From the NCBI RefSeq assembly GCF_000747525.1, contig NZ_CP009278.1, forward strand, positions 4,030,001 to 4,094,000: a stretch of 64,000 nt of DNA. The letters are read 5' to 3'. The notes beneath the pieces are model-generated. The model did no database searches. It was not told where the DNA came from and saw only the letters and a list, made by a program, of their open reading frames with translations. Shown one piece after another: positions 1 to 8,972 of the stretch. How positions within the stretch are numbered: position 1 is the first letter of the stretch; every line of letters begins with the position of its first letter. The DNA comes from Sphingobacterium sp. ML3W (lineage in GTDB: Bacteria > Bacteroidota > Bacteroidia > Sphingobacteriales > Sphingobacteriaceae). The position numbers and the translations under genes are program-made.

Positions 1-1
1 T

Positions 2-1042
2 AATACAGGTTTTGATGTCTTTTGGGAAGCTGATGTTTTTGGAAGGGTATCTCATAAAATAATGGGGGCAAATTCAAACAGTAAACTAGCAATGGCGGAT
101 ATGCAAGATATATACATCAGTATTTTTGCAGAAGTGGCCAATAACTATATGGAATTTCGCGGTATGCAACATCTACTGGACATTGCAGAGCGCAATTTAA
201 AGGGGCAAAAAAAAACATATGACCTTACTGTAAAACTATCGGAAGCAGGAACAAGTAATAACCTTGACGTGGTTAGGGCATTGGCCCAATTAGAAATAAC
301 TCGGGCCAGTATACCTCCTTTTGAAGCAAGGATTGAGGCTTTGAAGAACAGCCTCAGTGTATTGATAGGTGAAGTTCCTGGTAATTTAGATTCTAGTATA
401 ACAAATAAGCAGCCATTGCCTAGCTTGCCAACTTCAGTATCATTGGGGGACATTGAAGAAATGTTGCGTCGTAGGCCTGCTGTTCGCCGTGCTGAGGCCA
501 CTTTACAAGGTAGGATTGCCAAATATAATGTTTCAGTAGCTGAGTTATATCCAAAAATAGAATTCGGAGGTTCAATAGGCTTCTCGGCTATTGACTTTGC
601 GAATTTCGGAAATAAAGAATCTTTTACTTGGAGCCTTTTACCCCGTATAAGTTGGGCGGCCTTTAACTTAGGCCGTGTAAAGCAGCAAATAAAAAGGGAC
701 GATGCACTCACACTGGCCGCCCTTTACCAATATGAAAAAGTAGTTCTTGGCAGCTTAGAAGAAATCAAAACATCTTTAAGCAATTATACCCAAGGGCTAA
801 AAAGAAGGGATATTTTGCATAAATCCTCGCAAGCTAGTGCGGAGGCTGTAAACTTCGCAAGACAACGCTATAATGCCGGCCTTGATAGCTTTATAGATTA
901 TTTAACCGCCGATAATGCTTTGCTTATATCTGAAAATTCACTTGCTTTGAGTGAAATACAGTTAGCGACCTCCTTAATTGCAATATACAAGGCTCTAGGT
1001 GGTGGATGGGAGATTGTTTCTGAGAAAGAAATAATAAATTAG
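2..1042 (+). CDS. Outer-membrane efflux protein, OprM/NodT type (5' end missing)
   Basis: This is the outer-membrane channel of a tripartite RND or similar efflux pump, a TolC-superfamily trimer spanning periplasm and outer membrane. The reading frame is open to the left edge. The residues before the first in-frame ATG at 62 (FDVFWEADVFGRVSHKI) match the conserved Trp-Glu-x-Asp-x-Phe-Gly-Arg region of the first OEP repeat, so the true start lies outside. The rest is the coiled-coil barrel region with a second repeat carrying the 'PRISWAAFNLGRVKQQI' signature. An inner-membrane pump and adaptor gene are expected just to the left. Family call is secure; the exported substrate is unknown. Confidence 0.88.
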   Translation, partial: NTGFDVFWEADVFGRVSHKIMGANSNSKLAMADMQDIYISIFAEVANNYMEFRGMQHLLDIAERNLKGQKKTYDLTVKLSEAGTSNNLDVVRALAQLEITRASIPPFEARIEALKNSLSVLIGEVPGNLDSSITNKQPLPSLPTSVSLGDIEEMLRRRPAVRRAEATLQGRIAKYNVSVAELYPKIEFGGSIGFSAIDFANFGNKESFTWSLLPRISWAAFNLGRVKQQIKRDDALTLAALYQYEKVVLGSLEEIKTSLSNYTQGLKRRDILHKSSQASAEAVNFARQRYNAGLDSFIDYLTADNALLISENSLALSEIQLATSLIAIYKALGGGWEIVSEKEIIN

Positions 1043-1138
1043 AAAAAGCCGGGAATTTGATGGAAATTAAATAAGAAATAAAAAAAAACGAACTTTTAAG
1101 GGCCAATTTTGGGGTCATTTTAAGAAATAAAATAAATT

Positions 1139-2026
1139 ATGAATAAGGCCGAAATTCTTGTTTTTGAAAACCCTCATGATTATCATGATGCAATTGGTTT
1201 TGCACATAGAAGCCACATCCCGAACTTTGATATTTTCGCTATAGAAGATATGGGGTGCCCTACTAAGATATGCATGCCTCCTTACCGTCAAGGATTTTAT
1301 CAAATAGGATTACTTAACTTTACTGGAGAAAGCAAGCTCAATTTAAATACGGATTGGCTACAATTTGACAAGTACCCACTTTGGTTTATGGTCCCAGGTC
1401 AGGTAATTTCATGGGTAAGAGATGTTAATATTTCCGGGTTTTATATTATGTTTAAAAAGGAGTTTTTAATAAATTCTTGTCCTGATTTCACCACTGAGTT
1501 TCCATTTTTGAAGATGTCTGAAAATAGTTTGATGATGCTTACAAAAGATGAGCATGAAATACTTAATTTGGATATAGAGCGAATGCACTCTGTTTTCAAG
1601 AATCCACATCCTTATCAAGAAAGAATGCTTGAGGGGATACTAAGCTCGCTTCTTTATTTTTGCAAGGCAATTCATGAGAGACACAAAACTATAGAAAACC
1701 ATTTATCTAGGGCACAGATTATCACAAATCAATTCGAAGCCTTAATCGATAAAATGTATGTCGATAGAAAAAACGTAAGCGACTATGCGGAGGAACTAAA
1801 TATTACACCAAACTACCTGACCACAACCATTAAAAAACTCACCGGTAAAAGTGCTAAAACTATGATTCAAGAAAGACTTTTAATTGAAAGTAAGAGCCTT
1901 TTAAAATACTCGGGACTAGATATAGCAGAGATTGCATATAGGTTAAACTTTCAAGAGCCTACGCATTTTACTAGGTTTTTCAAAAATATGAGCGGAACCA
2001 CTCCCAATGAATTTAGAAGAATGTAG
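1139..2026 (+). CDS. AraC-family transcriptional regulator
   Basis: The 295-residue protein has a cupin-like N-terminal sensor region and, in about the last 100 residues, the double helix-turn-helix of AraC/XylS proteins. The second HTH ends in the family signature (IAYRLNFQEPTHFTRFFKN, then a Pro residue that usually begins the final helix). It precedes two dehydrogenase genes on the same strand at about 100 bp and is likely their activator. The ligand is unknown. The start ATG follows an A-rich stretch, as is usual in Bacteroidota. Confidence 0.85.
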   Translation: MNKAEILVFENPHDYHDAIGFAHRSHIPNFDIFAIEDMGCPTKICMPPYRQGFYQIGLLNFTGESKLNLNTDWLQFDKYPLWFMVPGQVISWVRDVNISGFYIMFKKEFLINSCPDFTTEFPFLKMSENSLMMLTKDEHEILNLDIERMHSVFKNPHPYQERMLEGILSSLLYFCKAIHERHKTIENHLSRAQIITNQFEALIDKMYVDRKNVSDYAEELNITPNYLTTTIKKLTGKSAKTMIQERLLIESKSLLKYSGLDIAEIAYRLNFQEPTHFTRFFKNMSGTTPNEFRRM

Positions 2027-2132
2027 AACCAAGTGTGAGGTTTAAGATCTATCAGTTGGTAAATATTAAAATGCTTGTGCAGTGAGAAATTGAATTTGAT
2101 AAAACTGAGAATATATTATAAAATTTATTGTT

Positions 2133-2798
2133 ATGAAAAATAAAAAGATTGCATTAGTCACTGAAGCTGGAAACGATTTGGGAAAACAATTCGCTCATAT
2201 TCTTTTGGAGAACGGATACGAAGTAATTGTTGCAGCTTGCTCAGATAGTTTAGAAAATTTGTCCCAAGACAAAGATGCTTTACTTTCCTATGATCTGGTG
2301 GAAATAGATTTCACTTCTGAGCAACACTTATATATTCTAAAAGAAAAAATAAATAACACTTATGGTAAATTAGATCTTCTTATTAATAATGCGGAGATAG
2401 TGAACGGATTTGGGCATAAGATAGACCAATTGGATGTTGATGATGTGAGAAAAGTTTTTGAAATAAACTTTTTCTCCATTATTAAAACCATCCAGGTTTT
2501 AAAACCTTTATTACTAAAATGCGCATCCCCTAGAATTATTAACATAACAAGTTCTTTGGGGGATATCGACAAGATGAAGGATGAGAATTTTTGCTACTAT
2601 GATTATTGTCTCACAGCGTATTCTACCTCAAAAGCCGCTTTGAATTTGTTCACACAGCTGCAGACCAAGGAGTTTGAATCTTCGAAAATAAGTATGTCCA
2701 GTTTTGATCCCATATTAATGGAGAATTGCACCCACAATTCCGCAACTATTTCTGACGCCATAAAAAATGAATTTATCTCATTGTTGACTACAGAATAA
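2133..2798 (+). CDS. Short-chain dehydrogenase/reductase with degenerate cofactor motif
   Basis: This 221-residue Rossmann-fold protein belongs to the SDR superfamily. The catalytic YSTSK (Y-x3-K) and an upstream Ser (NITSS) are present. The glycine-rich NAD(P) motif near residues 10-17 reads TEAGNDLG rather than TGxxxGxG, and the NNAG motif is NNAE. It is also short compared with the usual 240-280 residues. Cofactor binding may therefore be weakened or altered. It sits between an AraC regulator and an imine-reductase-like gene on the same strand. Substrate unknown. Confidence 0.8.
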   Translation: MKNKKIALVTEAGNDLGKQFAHILLENGYEVIVAACSDSLENLSQDKDALLSYDLVEIDFTSEQHLYILKEKINNTYGKLDLLINNAEIVNGFGHKIDQLDVDDVRKVFEINFFSIIKTIQVLKPLLLKCASPRIINITSSLGDIDKMKDENFCYYDYCLTAYSTSKAALNLFTQLQTKEFESSKISMSSFDPILMENCTHNSATISDAIKNEFISLLTTE

Positions 2799-2828
2799 AA
2801 CTTCTTAAAATAATAAAAATAAATAATT

Positions 2829-3716
2829 ATGAAAACAACATTTAAAAATAATAAAAGGATTTCAGTGCTTGGTCTAGGACAAATGGGAAGAAGAATTGCG
2901 CAATTATATGTAGAAGCAGAATATCAAGTAACCGCTTGGAATCGGACTCCAGGGAAAGTAGATGGACTTGGCAACATTCGTCTTGCTGAAACAGCAGCCC
3001 AAGCAATCTTGGCCAGCCCATTGATTATATTGATTATATCGAATAATAAAAGTGTGTTGGAGATATTAGCAGACCTGCCAGATATTCAAATTTTCAAGAA
3101 TAAAACATTGATTAATTTCACTACTGGTAGCCCAGGAGAAGCGGAATCTATCGAAAAAATCATCTCGGATGTCCATGGAGCTTATATTCATGGAGCCATA
3201 CAGGCATCGCCCGATCAATTAGGATTGAAAAGCGCAACCATTCTCAGTTCTGGAAACAAAGAGGCATTTGAAAAGTATGTTAATGATCTGGCCATTATTG
3301 GTGGTAATATCCGTCAACTTAGTGAGCAAGCAGCTGCTTCTTCAGCAATGGACACGGCAACATCAACTTGGATCTATGGCTCTTTTTTAGGTCTGATTTA
3401 TGGTGCGGAATTAAGTAGGCATTATGGTCTATCCCTCAAAGATTACGGAACCATCATAGGCGAAATAGCACCAGAATTCATCGACTATTTCAAATATGAA
3501 GTTGAGTTAATCGAAAGGGGCGATTTTCGAGCCACGCAAAGTACATTATCAAATCACCTTGCAGCCACTCAGCGCTTAGCCGACAGCTTTAAAGCAATCA
3601 ATGTAGAACAGACCTTTCCAACTCTAATTAATAATCTACTTAAAAAAGCCGAGCAGAATGGATTGGGTGATGAGGAATTAGCGGCTCTCTCAAAGATTAT
3701 TGTCAAACATTCTTAA
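2829..3716 (+). CDS. NAD(P)-binding dehydrogenase, imine-reductase / 3-hydroxyisobutyrate dehydrogenase-like
   Basis: The N-terminal Rossmann domain has the motif VLGLGQMGRR (residues 13-22) and WNRTPGK, typical of the 6-phosphogluconate/3-hydroxyisobutyrate dehydrogenase superfamily. The 295-residue length and the helical C-terminal half resemble imine reductases and related proteins. The position equivalent to the catalytic Lys of hydroxyisobutyrate dehydrogenases lies in 'SEQAAASSAMDTAT', where no Lys is seen. That favours an imine-reductase-like or other reductase role over classical beta-hydroxyacid oxidation. It follows the SDR gene by 30 bp and is probably co-transcribed with it. Confidence 0.75.
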   Translation: MKTTFKNNKRISVLGLGQMGRRIAQLYVEAEYQVTAWNRTPGKVDGLGNIRLAETAAQAILASPLIILIISNNKSVLEILADLPDIQIFKNKTLINFTTGSPGEAESIEKIISDVHGAYIHGAIQASPDQLGLKSATILSSGNKEAFEKYVNDLAIIGGNIRQLSEQAAASSAMDTATSTWIYGSFLGLIYGAELSRHYGLSLKDYGTIIGEIAPEFIDYFKYEVELIERGDFRATQSTLSNHLAATQRLADSFKAINVEQTFPTLINNLLKKAEQNGLGDEELAALSKIIVKHS

Positions 3717-4367
3717 TTGCCGCTATTGGGTTAAAAAACAAGGAATACAAGACGAGAATTTTGGTTCATTTAATAAAATTTAGTTGTCCTCAAAACATTC
3801 TATAAATGTAATTGGTCTGCCTCTTTGTAGGTTTGTCTAAAAACAATATAAACTTTATTGTTTTATTCATAGAATATAAATGAGGTACTATATTATAATC
3901 ATCAACAATCTCTAAATGAGTGCATTTTTGATGGTTTTTATAAAGGGAGATATAGTATCTAATTGAATGTAATTGTACTTAATCCCAAAAGTATATTTAT
4001 TGAACATTATATATTAGGTGTTTTTTCAGCTTACACTTGTTTCTTGTTTCCTTTTGGAACCGACCACCAACTTTGCGGTTTATTTTGTCCAGAATTCTAG
4101 AAGACAATATCTATAATTTTAAATTCCTAGTTTGCCAGTTTGGAACTACCCTCTAGGAAGGTACTCTTCCTTCCTAACCACAAATCCTCCACTATTCTCC
4201 GACCCTAACTTTCTAATATTAGAAAGTACCCTTTTAAAGAAAAAGTCCAGGTTTTAATTATATGGGTATGCTTTGGTTTGATATCTACAAGTTTTCGTTT
4301 GATACCGGCTATAATCCAGCATAATCCATTAGCTATCTTTGTATTATAAATTTAAAACAATTAAAAA
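3717..4367. other. Intergenic region of 651 bp with two perfect inverted repeats
   Basis: No credible reading frame is seen. The region holds a hairpin with 8-bp arms (TAGGAAGG/CCTTCCTA, 4154-4176) and a perfect 20-bp palindrome (4208-4227). A possible -7 box TATCTTTG lies at 4334-4341, 26 bp before the monooxygenase ATG, without a clear -33 partner. The length suggests a separate transcription unit begins at 4368, possibly under control of a dimeric regulator binding the palindrome. Confidence 0.6.
4208..4227. promoter_or_regulatory. Perfect 20-bp palindrome, candidate operator
   Basis: The sequence ACTTTCTAATATTAGAAAGT is its own reverse complement. It lies 140 bp upstream of the monooxygenase/SDR unit and is not followed by a T-run, so an operator is more likely than a terminator. 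The regulator is unknown. Confidence 0.45.
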
Positions 4368-4655
4368 ATGATAACATTATTAGTCAATCTAAAAGCTAAA
4401 AATCACGAGGATGCAGATTATCTAAGGGACATTTTAAAAGATCTAGCTATTTCAACACCTAAGGAAAAAGGTTGTATCGAGTATAGTATTTACCAAGAAT
4501 CTGATAACGCACTATCCTTTCAGATACTGGAATCCTGGAATAGCCAAGAAGACATGGAGGGACATGAAAAGGTTTTGAATGATTCTGGACTTTTGAAAAA
4601 AGCCTCTGCACTTTTGGTTGGTGGGCTAAACCAAAAGAAAATAGAAAAAATATAA
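4368..4655 (+). CDS. Antibiotic-biosynthesis-monooxygenase-domain protein (YgiN-like)
   Basis: This 95-residue protein is a single ferredoxin-like ABM domain, as in quinol monooxygenase YgiN and related cofactor-independent enzymes. The hallmarks are the first strand (MITLLVNLKAK), the central 'KEKGCIEYSIYQ' turn and strand, and the 'LESWNSQEDMEGHE' segment with the conserved W and H. Such proteins dimerise and act on quinones or aromatic compounds, or serve as small ligand-binding proteins. It is 37 bp from the next SDR gene and likely shares its transcript. Confidence 0.82.
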   Translation: MITLLVNLKAKNHEDADYLRDILKDLAISTPKEKGCIEYSIYQESDNALSFQILESWNSQEDMEGHEKVLNDSGLLKKASALLVGGLNQKKIEKI

Positions 4656-4692
4656 ATTGAGACAATTATAAATGATCACTAATAATAAAAAG

Positions 4693-5538
4693 ATGAAAAC
4701 AATATTGATAACAGGAACGTCAAGCGGGATTGGAAAAGCAACGGCAAAGAAATTTTTAAACGCAGGCTGGAACGTAATTGCGACCATGCGATCTCCTGAA
4801 AAAGAAGAGGAACTTAAAAACTCCAATGCTATGTTAGTAATGAAGTTGGAAGTTACCGATATGAATAGCATCCAAAAAGCCATCGATGCCGGAATAGAGA
4901 AATTTGGAAAAATAGATGCCTTGATGAACAATGCAGGGTTTGGTACATTCGGTGCTTTCGAGACAGCAACACAGAAACAGGTTGAAGAATTGTTCAACGT
5001 CAATGTGTATGGATACCTGAACGTGACCAGAGCAATTTTGCCGCATTTTCGTGAAAACGGAAAAGGCACCTTACTCAATGTAAGCTCTCAAGGAGGTAGG
5101 ATAACCTTTCCAACCTGTTCGCTATATCACGCTACAAAATTTGCAATAGAAGGTTTTACGGAGTCCCTATCCTATGAATTGATATCAGAGAATATCGAGG
5201 TCAAAATAATAGAGCCAGGAGCAACAGACACCAGCTTTGTAGGCTCTGCCAATATGGGGGAAAATGATTCCATTATCAACTATCAAAAGTTCGATAAGAT
5301 CGCCCTTGAAACCTATGGTAAGCTTAATGAAAAATCCCAATCTACCTCTGATGAAATTGCTGAGGTCATCTTAGAAGCAGCCAATGACAAAAGTGGCCAA
5401 TTGCGATATATAATTGGGGAAGACACCAAGCGCTTGTTGAACGCACGCAATACAATGACAGATCAAGAGTATGTGGACTATATGCGCGGAACTTATATTC
5501 CGGAGTTTTGGGATAAGAAAATCAATACTTCCATATAA
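4693..5538 (+). CDS. Short-chain dehydrogenase/reductase (classical SDR)
   Basis: Canonical SDR motifs are all present: TGTSSGIG (residues 7-14), NNAG (79-82), Ser131/132 and YHATK (Tyr145, Lys149). The 281-residue length and C-terminal extension fit classical SDRs that reduce aldehydes, ketones or hydroxy acids with NAD(P)H. I chose the ATG at 4693 (MKTILITG) over the one at 4672, because SDRs usually start a few residues before the first strand and the A-rich context precedes 4693. It is co-directional with the monooxygenase upstream and another SDR downstream. Confidence 0.88.
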   Translation: MKTILITGTSSGIGKATAKKFLNAGWNVIATMRSPEKEEELKNSNAMLVMKLEVTDMNSIQKAIDAGIEKFGKIDALMNNAGFGTFGAFETATQKQVEELFNVNVYGYLNVTRAILPHFRENGKGTLLNVSSQGGRITFPTCSLYHATKFAIEGFTESLSYELISENIEVKIIEPGATDTSFVGSANMGENDSIINYQKFDKIALETYGKLNEKSQSTSDEIAEVILEAANDKSGQLRYIIGEDTKRLLNARNTMTDQEYVDYMRGTYIPEFWDKKINTSI

Positions 5539-5577
5539 CCGAACAAAAGTTTACTGAGCAAGACTATACAGAAATAA

Positions 5578-5625
5578 GAACGAATTCATTTGAACTTCTT
5601 ATAAAAAAGAGGTTCGAACGAGTTC
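5578..5625. repeat. Pair of 10-bp direct repeats GAACGAATTC / GAACGAGTTC
   Basis: Near-identical decamers lie at 5578-5587 and 5616-5625. Between them is an imperfect inverted repeat (GAACTTCTT at 5592-5600 against AAGAGGTTC at 5607-5615). The array ends 17 bp before the downstream SDR start and is a plausible operator for the local AraC regulators, which bind direct repeats. Confidence 0.4.
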
Positions 5626-5641
5626 ACTAAAATAAAAAGAA

Positions 5642-6391
5642 ATGAAAACTACAGGAAATACAATTCTAATTACTGGGGGAGGAACCGGCATGGGGCTCGA
5701 AGCCGCAAAACAATTAGATGCTATGGGCAACACTGTAATTTTGGTTGCACGAAATGGGGATCGATTGAAAGAGGAAGCAGCTAAATTGAAAAATGCTTCT
5801 ATCATAGTATGTGATCTATCCATCGAGAACGACCTGGATAGACTGGTCAATACAGTTAAGGAAAAGCACCCTAATTTAAATATGGTGTTCTTGAATGCTG
5901 GCATCGCAACCAATTACAAATTATTTAGTCGTAATGATTCTTACAAGGTTAGTATTGCTGAAATGGTCACGAATTACCATTCAGTAGTAAGGCTCACCCA
6001 AGCTTTGGTGCCTATACTGGCCGATAGGGAAAATGCGGCCATTATAATTACCACTTCTGGAGTGGCTTTTGTTCCCGATTTGCAGCACCCCACCTACAGT
6101 GCTACCAAGGCCGCTTTGCATTCTTATACCCTCTCTCTGAGATTGGCTTTGGAACAACAAAAATCAAATGTCAAGATATTCGAGTTAATGGCTCCATTGG
6201 TGGACACCCCTTTTGCAAAGGGTATAGTTTCAGACCAAAAAATGCAGGCAGACAGAGTTATTGAAGAAATGATGGCGAAGCTTGAAGTCAACGAATATGA
6301 AATGCATGTTGGTTTGACGAAAGACATCTTTGAAAAGGTCAAAGTGTCCACTCAAGAGGCCTTACATTTTGTTAATGGGATTACTGGATAA
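5642..6391 (+). CDS. Short-chain dehydrogenase/reductase (DltE-like)
   Basis: The 249-residue SDR has TGGGTGMG (residues 11-18), FLNAG in place of NNAG, a Ser pair in ITTSG and the YSATK catalytic pair. It resembles the DltE-like or uncharacterised oxidoreductases often found in AraC-controlled clusters of Bacteroidota. It is the last gene of the 4368-6391 unit, followed by a long perfect inverted repeat. Substrate unknown. Confidence 0.85.
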   Translation: MKTTGNTILITGGGTGMGLEAAKQLDAMGNTVILVARNGDRLKEEAAKLKNASIIVCDLSIENDLDRLVNTVKEKHPNLNMVFLNAGIATNYKLFSRNDSYKVSIAEMVTNYHSVVRLTQALVPILADRENAAIIITTSGVAFVPDLQHPTYSATKAALHSYTLSLRLALEQQKSNVKIFELMAPLVDTPFAKGIVSDQKMQADRVIEEMMAKLEVNEYEMHVGLTKDIFEKVKVSTQEALHFVNGITG

Positions 6392-6408
6392 GCTTTACTT
6401 TTAATTAT

Positions 6409-6460
6409 TCATAAAATAGTTATTACATTGTAAATATTTAATGTAATAACTATTTTATGA
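6409..6460. terminator. Long perfect inverted repeat, probable terminator or operator
   Basis: Arms of 21 bp (6409-6429 and 6440-6460) match perfectly around a 10-base loop. The element sits between the last SDR stop and the next AraC start. The arms are AT-rich and lack a following T-run. Termination or binding by the adjacent AraC protein are both possible. Confidence 0.6.
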
Positions 6461-6490
6461 TAGTATTTCGCTCACCGTAAATTTCTTATT

Positions 6491-7384
6491 TTGGAAAAAA
6501 CAGAAACATTCAAATCATTTTATGAAGATAAGTTTGGGGAGCGTTTAGATATACTCTCCAACGACAATGCAGATTTCTTAATGATTCCTCATGACGGGTG
6601 TATTGATGGGAAGCCCATTCTATACCGACGACGTAATTTTTATAAAATTTCCTTTTTAGACGGTCGTTTTGTAGTGCATTATGGTGATAAAAGTATGGAA
6701 ACAAAAGGAACAGGACTTGTTTTTTTCGATCCTAAGACTCCTTATACCATAGAATCTTTGGAGGATAGTACAATGGGAGGACACTTAATCTTTAAGGAGT
6801 ACTATCTAGACACCTACTTTAGGAATCACATAAATAAATTACCAATATTTTCAAGGGACCATAAACCCATTTTTAGTCTTGAGCAAGTGGAAATAGAAAA
6901 AATTATTACACTTTTTGATAAGATAAAGAGAGAACACAACTCGGATTATGAGTTCAAAAATGATTTGATTAGAAATTATATATCCGAGCTATTCCACTTT
7001 GCGGTAAAAAAGAAACCTTTAATTAAGACGCATACCCCAACAGATACAAAGACACGTCTGGCCAAAGTCTTTATCGAACTCTTGGATCGACAGTTCCCAA
7101 TTGAAAATCCGGGTGATCCTTTTGTATTCCGGTCTCCCAGAAAATTTGCAGAAACCTTGGGCGTGCATGTAAACTCCTTGAATAGAGCAGTTCGCGGTTA
7201 TACAGGAAAAACAACAAGTGACTACATATCAGACAGACTGATGGAGGAAGCGATAATACTACTAAAACATACTGATTGGAACATCGCAGATATTAGCTAT
7301 GGATTAGGGTTTGAGGACCCTTCGCATTTTAACCACTTTTTTAAGGATAGGACGCAGCAGATTCCATCAAACTTGAGAATTTGA
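6491..7384 (+). CDS. AraC-family transcriptional regulator (TTG start)
   Basis: The 297-residue protein has an N-terminal cupin-like region and a C-terminal AraC domain, whose second HTH contains WNIADISYGLGFEDPSHFNHFF. There is no ATG between the upstream stop at 6461-6463 and the sequence encoding the start of the conserved N-terminus. A TTG at 6491 is therefore the likeliest start. It follows the long inverted repeat directly and may regulate the SDR cluster behind it. The paralogous regulator at 1139 frames the same cluster. Confidence 0.8.
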   Translation: MEKTETFKSFYEDKFGERLDILSNDNADFLMIPHDGCIDGKPILYRRRNFYKISFLDGRFVVHYGDKSMETKGTGLVFFDPKTPYTIESLEDSTMGGHLIFKEYYLDTYFRNHINKLPIFSRDHKPIFSLEQVEIEKIITLFDKIKREHNSDYEFKNDLIRNYISELFHFAVKKKPLIKTHTPTDTKTRLAKVFIELLDRQFPIENPGDPFVFRSPRKFAETLGVHVNSLNRAVRGYTGKTTSDYISDRLMEEAIILLKHTDWNIADISYGLGFEDPSHFNHFFKDRTQQIPSNLRI

Positions 7385-7479
7385 AAAGGAAACTATACTA
7401 ATTTTTAGAATTCTACCTTATAGATAATCAAATCATAATTGAGGATAAATGCCTGACTTCTACTCAAAAATCATTGATT

Positions 7480-8325
7480 ATGAAATACTCTTTACAAAAC
7501 ATCATTTTAGAGATTCACAACAAGGAGGAAAAGATTCTATCTCAGAGCAAGAGATTGATTGATGAGGCTTATGAAATGACTCTGTACCTCCAGGATTTGC
7601 TGTTTTCGGTCAAAAAACTCATAATCGAAGAAGGATTTAAGGACGATGTTGAAGAGATGCACTTCTTCCGTACCATAAAGCCCCAAATACTTGGCAAGTT
7701 GATTTATTACAACAAGATCTACCGGATTGAAACATCCTGTCCAGTCAGTAACGGTAAGATGTATTACAGTTATTTCTCAACCCAATTGGCAAATCTGAAA
7801 CGAGATTATAGTGAACAAGTATTTAATTCAGATTTTTACCGTTATTATCGTTCTGGGCGTACTGATCGAGATGAAATCTATTTTAAGAGAGGGAATATCA
7901 ATTATCATGATGGATTGAACAGCATTGTTTTTGAAATTGATTCTAGCTTCTCAACTTTCTATGACTACAAGGTGGCACGTATTATTTCTAATGAACTACT
8001 CTATACTTATCTACTGACAAAAATAAATCCCGATGAAAACCCCGATGTGATTTTACAAAATTCTGAATCTACAAAAGATATCTTTTGGACAGATAGTAAA
8101 AACGCACTTATCGAATTGGTGTATGCTCTTTATGCTTCGGGAGCTATTTCTCATGGTAAAATCGGTATCCGAAAAATCAGCCTGATATTTCAGATACTCT
8201 TCCGTATTCCTCTTGGAGATTTACATCACGCTTTCCACCGCATGAAAACCCGTACAGGCTCTAGAACTGCTTTTCTAGATCAACTCAAAATATCTCTAGA
8301 AGAATATATGGATAAAGATCTTTAA
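7480..8325 (+). CDS. rteC: RteC-like regulator of element excision
   Basis: This 281-residue protein matches the RteC family. In CTnDOT, RteC is the DNA-binding activator that switches on the excision operon after tetracycline signalling through RteA/RteB. Recognisable features are the Glu/Lys-rich N-terminal helices, the 'FFRTIKPQILGKLIYYNKIYRIE' segment, the central YYRSGRTDRDEIYF block and a C-terminal winged-helix-like region. I used the ATG at 7480, not the TTG two codons upstream. It stands just before the excisionase-like/topB genes, as expected for their activator. No RteA/RteB or tetQ gene is near. Confidence 0.85.
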   Translation: MKYSLQNIILEIHNKEEKILSQSKRLIDEAYEMTLYLQDLLFSVKKLIIEEGFKDDVEEMHFFRTIKPQILGKLIYYNKIYRIETSCPVSNGKMYYSYFSTQLANLKRDYSEQVFNSDFYRYYRSGRTDRDEIYFKRGNINYHDGLNSIVFEIDSSFSTFYDYKVARIISNELLYTYLLTKINPDENPDVILQNSESTKDIFWTDSKNALIELVYALYASGAISHGKIGIRKISLIFQILFRIPLGDLHHAFHRMKTRTGSRTAFLDQLKISLEEYMDKDL

Positions 8326-8397
8326 TAAAGTGTTAATTCAAAGACATTCCATCCTAAGCAGTACAATCTATGTGCTGCTTTTTCTTTACCCATATCT

Positions 8398-8560
8398 ACC
8401 AATTGGCAAAACCTCTCTTTTGAATTATAAAATCTCGTCCAAAACCTTCAAATCCATTATCACATAAGGGTTTAATAAAACTGAAAAAGTCTTCAAAAAA
8501 CCACCAAACCAATTGGCAAGACTTGGCCAACAAACTCTACGATGCTCACCAATTTTGCAT
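8398..8560. promoter_or_regulatory. Repeated ACCAATTGGCAA sites, candidate RteC operator region
   Basis: ACCAATTGGCAA occurs at 8398-8409 and again at 8508-8519. The second copy is followed by a TTGGCCAA palindrome (8523-8530) and a diverged half copy CACCAATTTTGC (8547-8558). All lie between rteC and the excisionase-like gene. In CTnDOT, RteC binds inverted repeats upstream of the excision operon, so these are good candidates. Assignment is inferred from position. Confidence 0.45.
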
Positions 8561-8584
8561 AGTGAACATTTAAAGACTTGTACT

Positions 8585-8893
8585 ATGAATATTGACAGAA
8601 CAGAATTTATTGCATGGATGGAGCGCATCATGGATCGATTTGATATTCTTGGTGAACATATAGACGATGTCCAGAAGCAACGGAACAGCATTGACGGTGA
8701 AGAATTGTTGGACAATCAGGATTTGCTGCAAATGCTAAAAATAAGCAATCGATCGCTACAGCGCTATCGTTCCATTGGCAAGTTGCCCTATTATACCATA
8801 AGCGGAAAATTGTATTACAAACTCTCCGATGTACATCAGTTCATTAGGGAAAGCTTTACTGCCCCTGTACCGAAAATAAAAGCCAACAAGTGA
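8585..8893 (+). CDS. Excisionase-like helix-turn-helix protein
   Basis: The 102-residue protein carries a MerR/Xis-type winged HTH (LLQMLKISNRSLQRYRSIGKLPYY, then SGKLYYKLSDVHQFI), similar to the small Xis2-type recombination directionality factors of CTnDOT-like elements. I used the ATG at 8585, since the 24 codons upstream in the same frame look non-coding and overlap the repeat region. It precedes the DUF3945-type gene and topB in the same direction. The role in excision is inferred from family and context. Confidence 0.78.
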   Translation: MNIDRTEFIAWMERIMDRFDILGEHIDDVQKQRNSIDGEELLDNQDLLQMLKISNRSLQRYRSIGKLPYYTISGKLYYKLSDVHQFIRESFTAPVPKIKANK

Positions 8894-8972
8894 CAAATAC
8901 GACCAATGGAAGCCAACTAATACAAAAGAGTGGGCACTTCTTTTACATTCGGAGTTTAATTAAAGAAAGATT

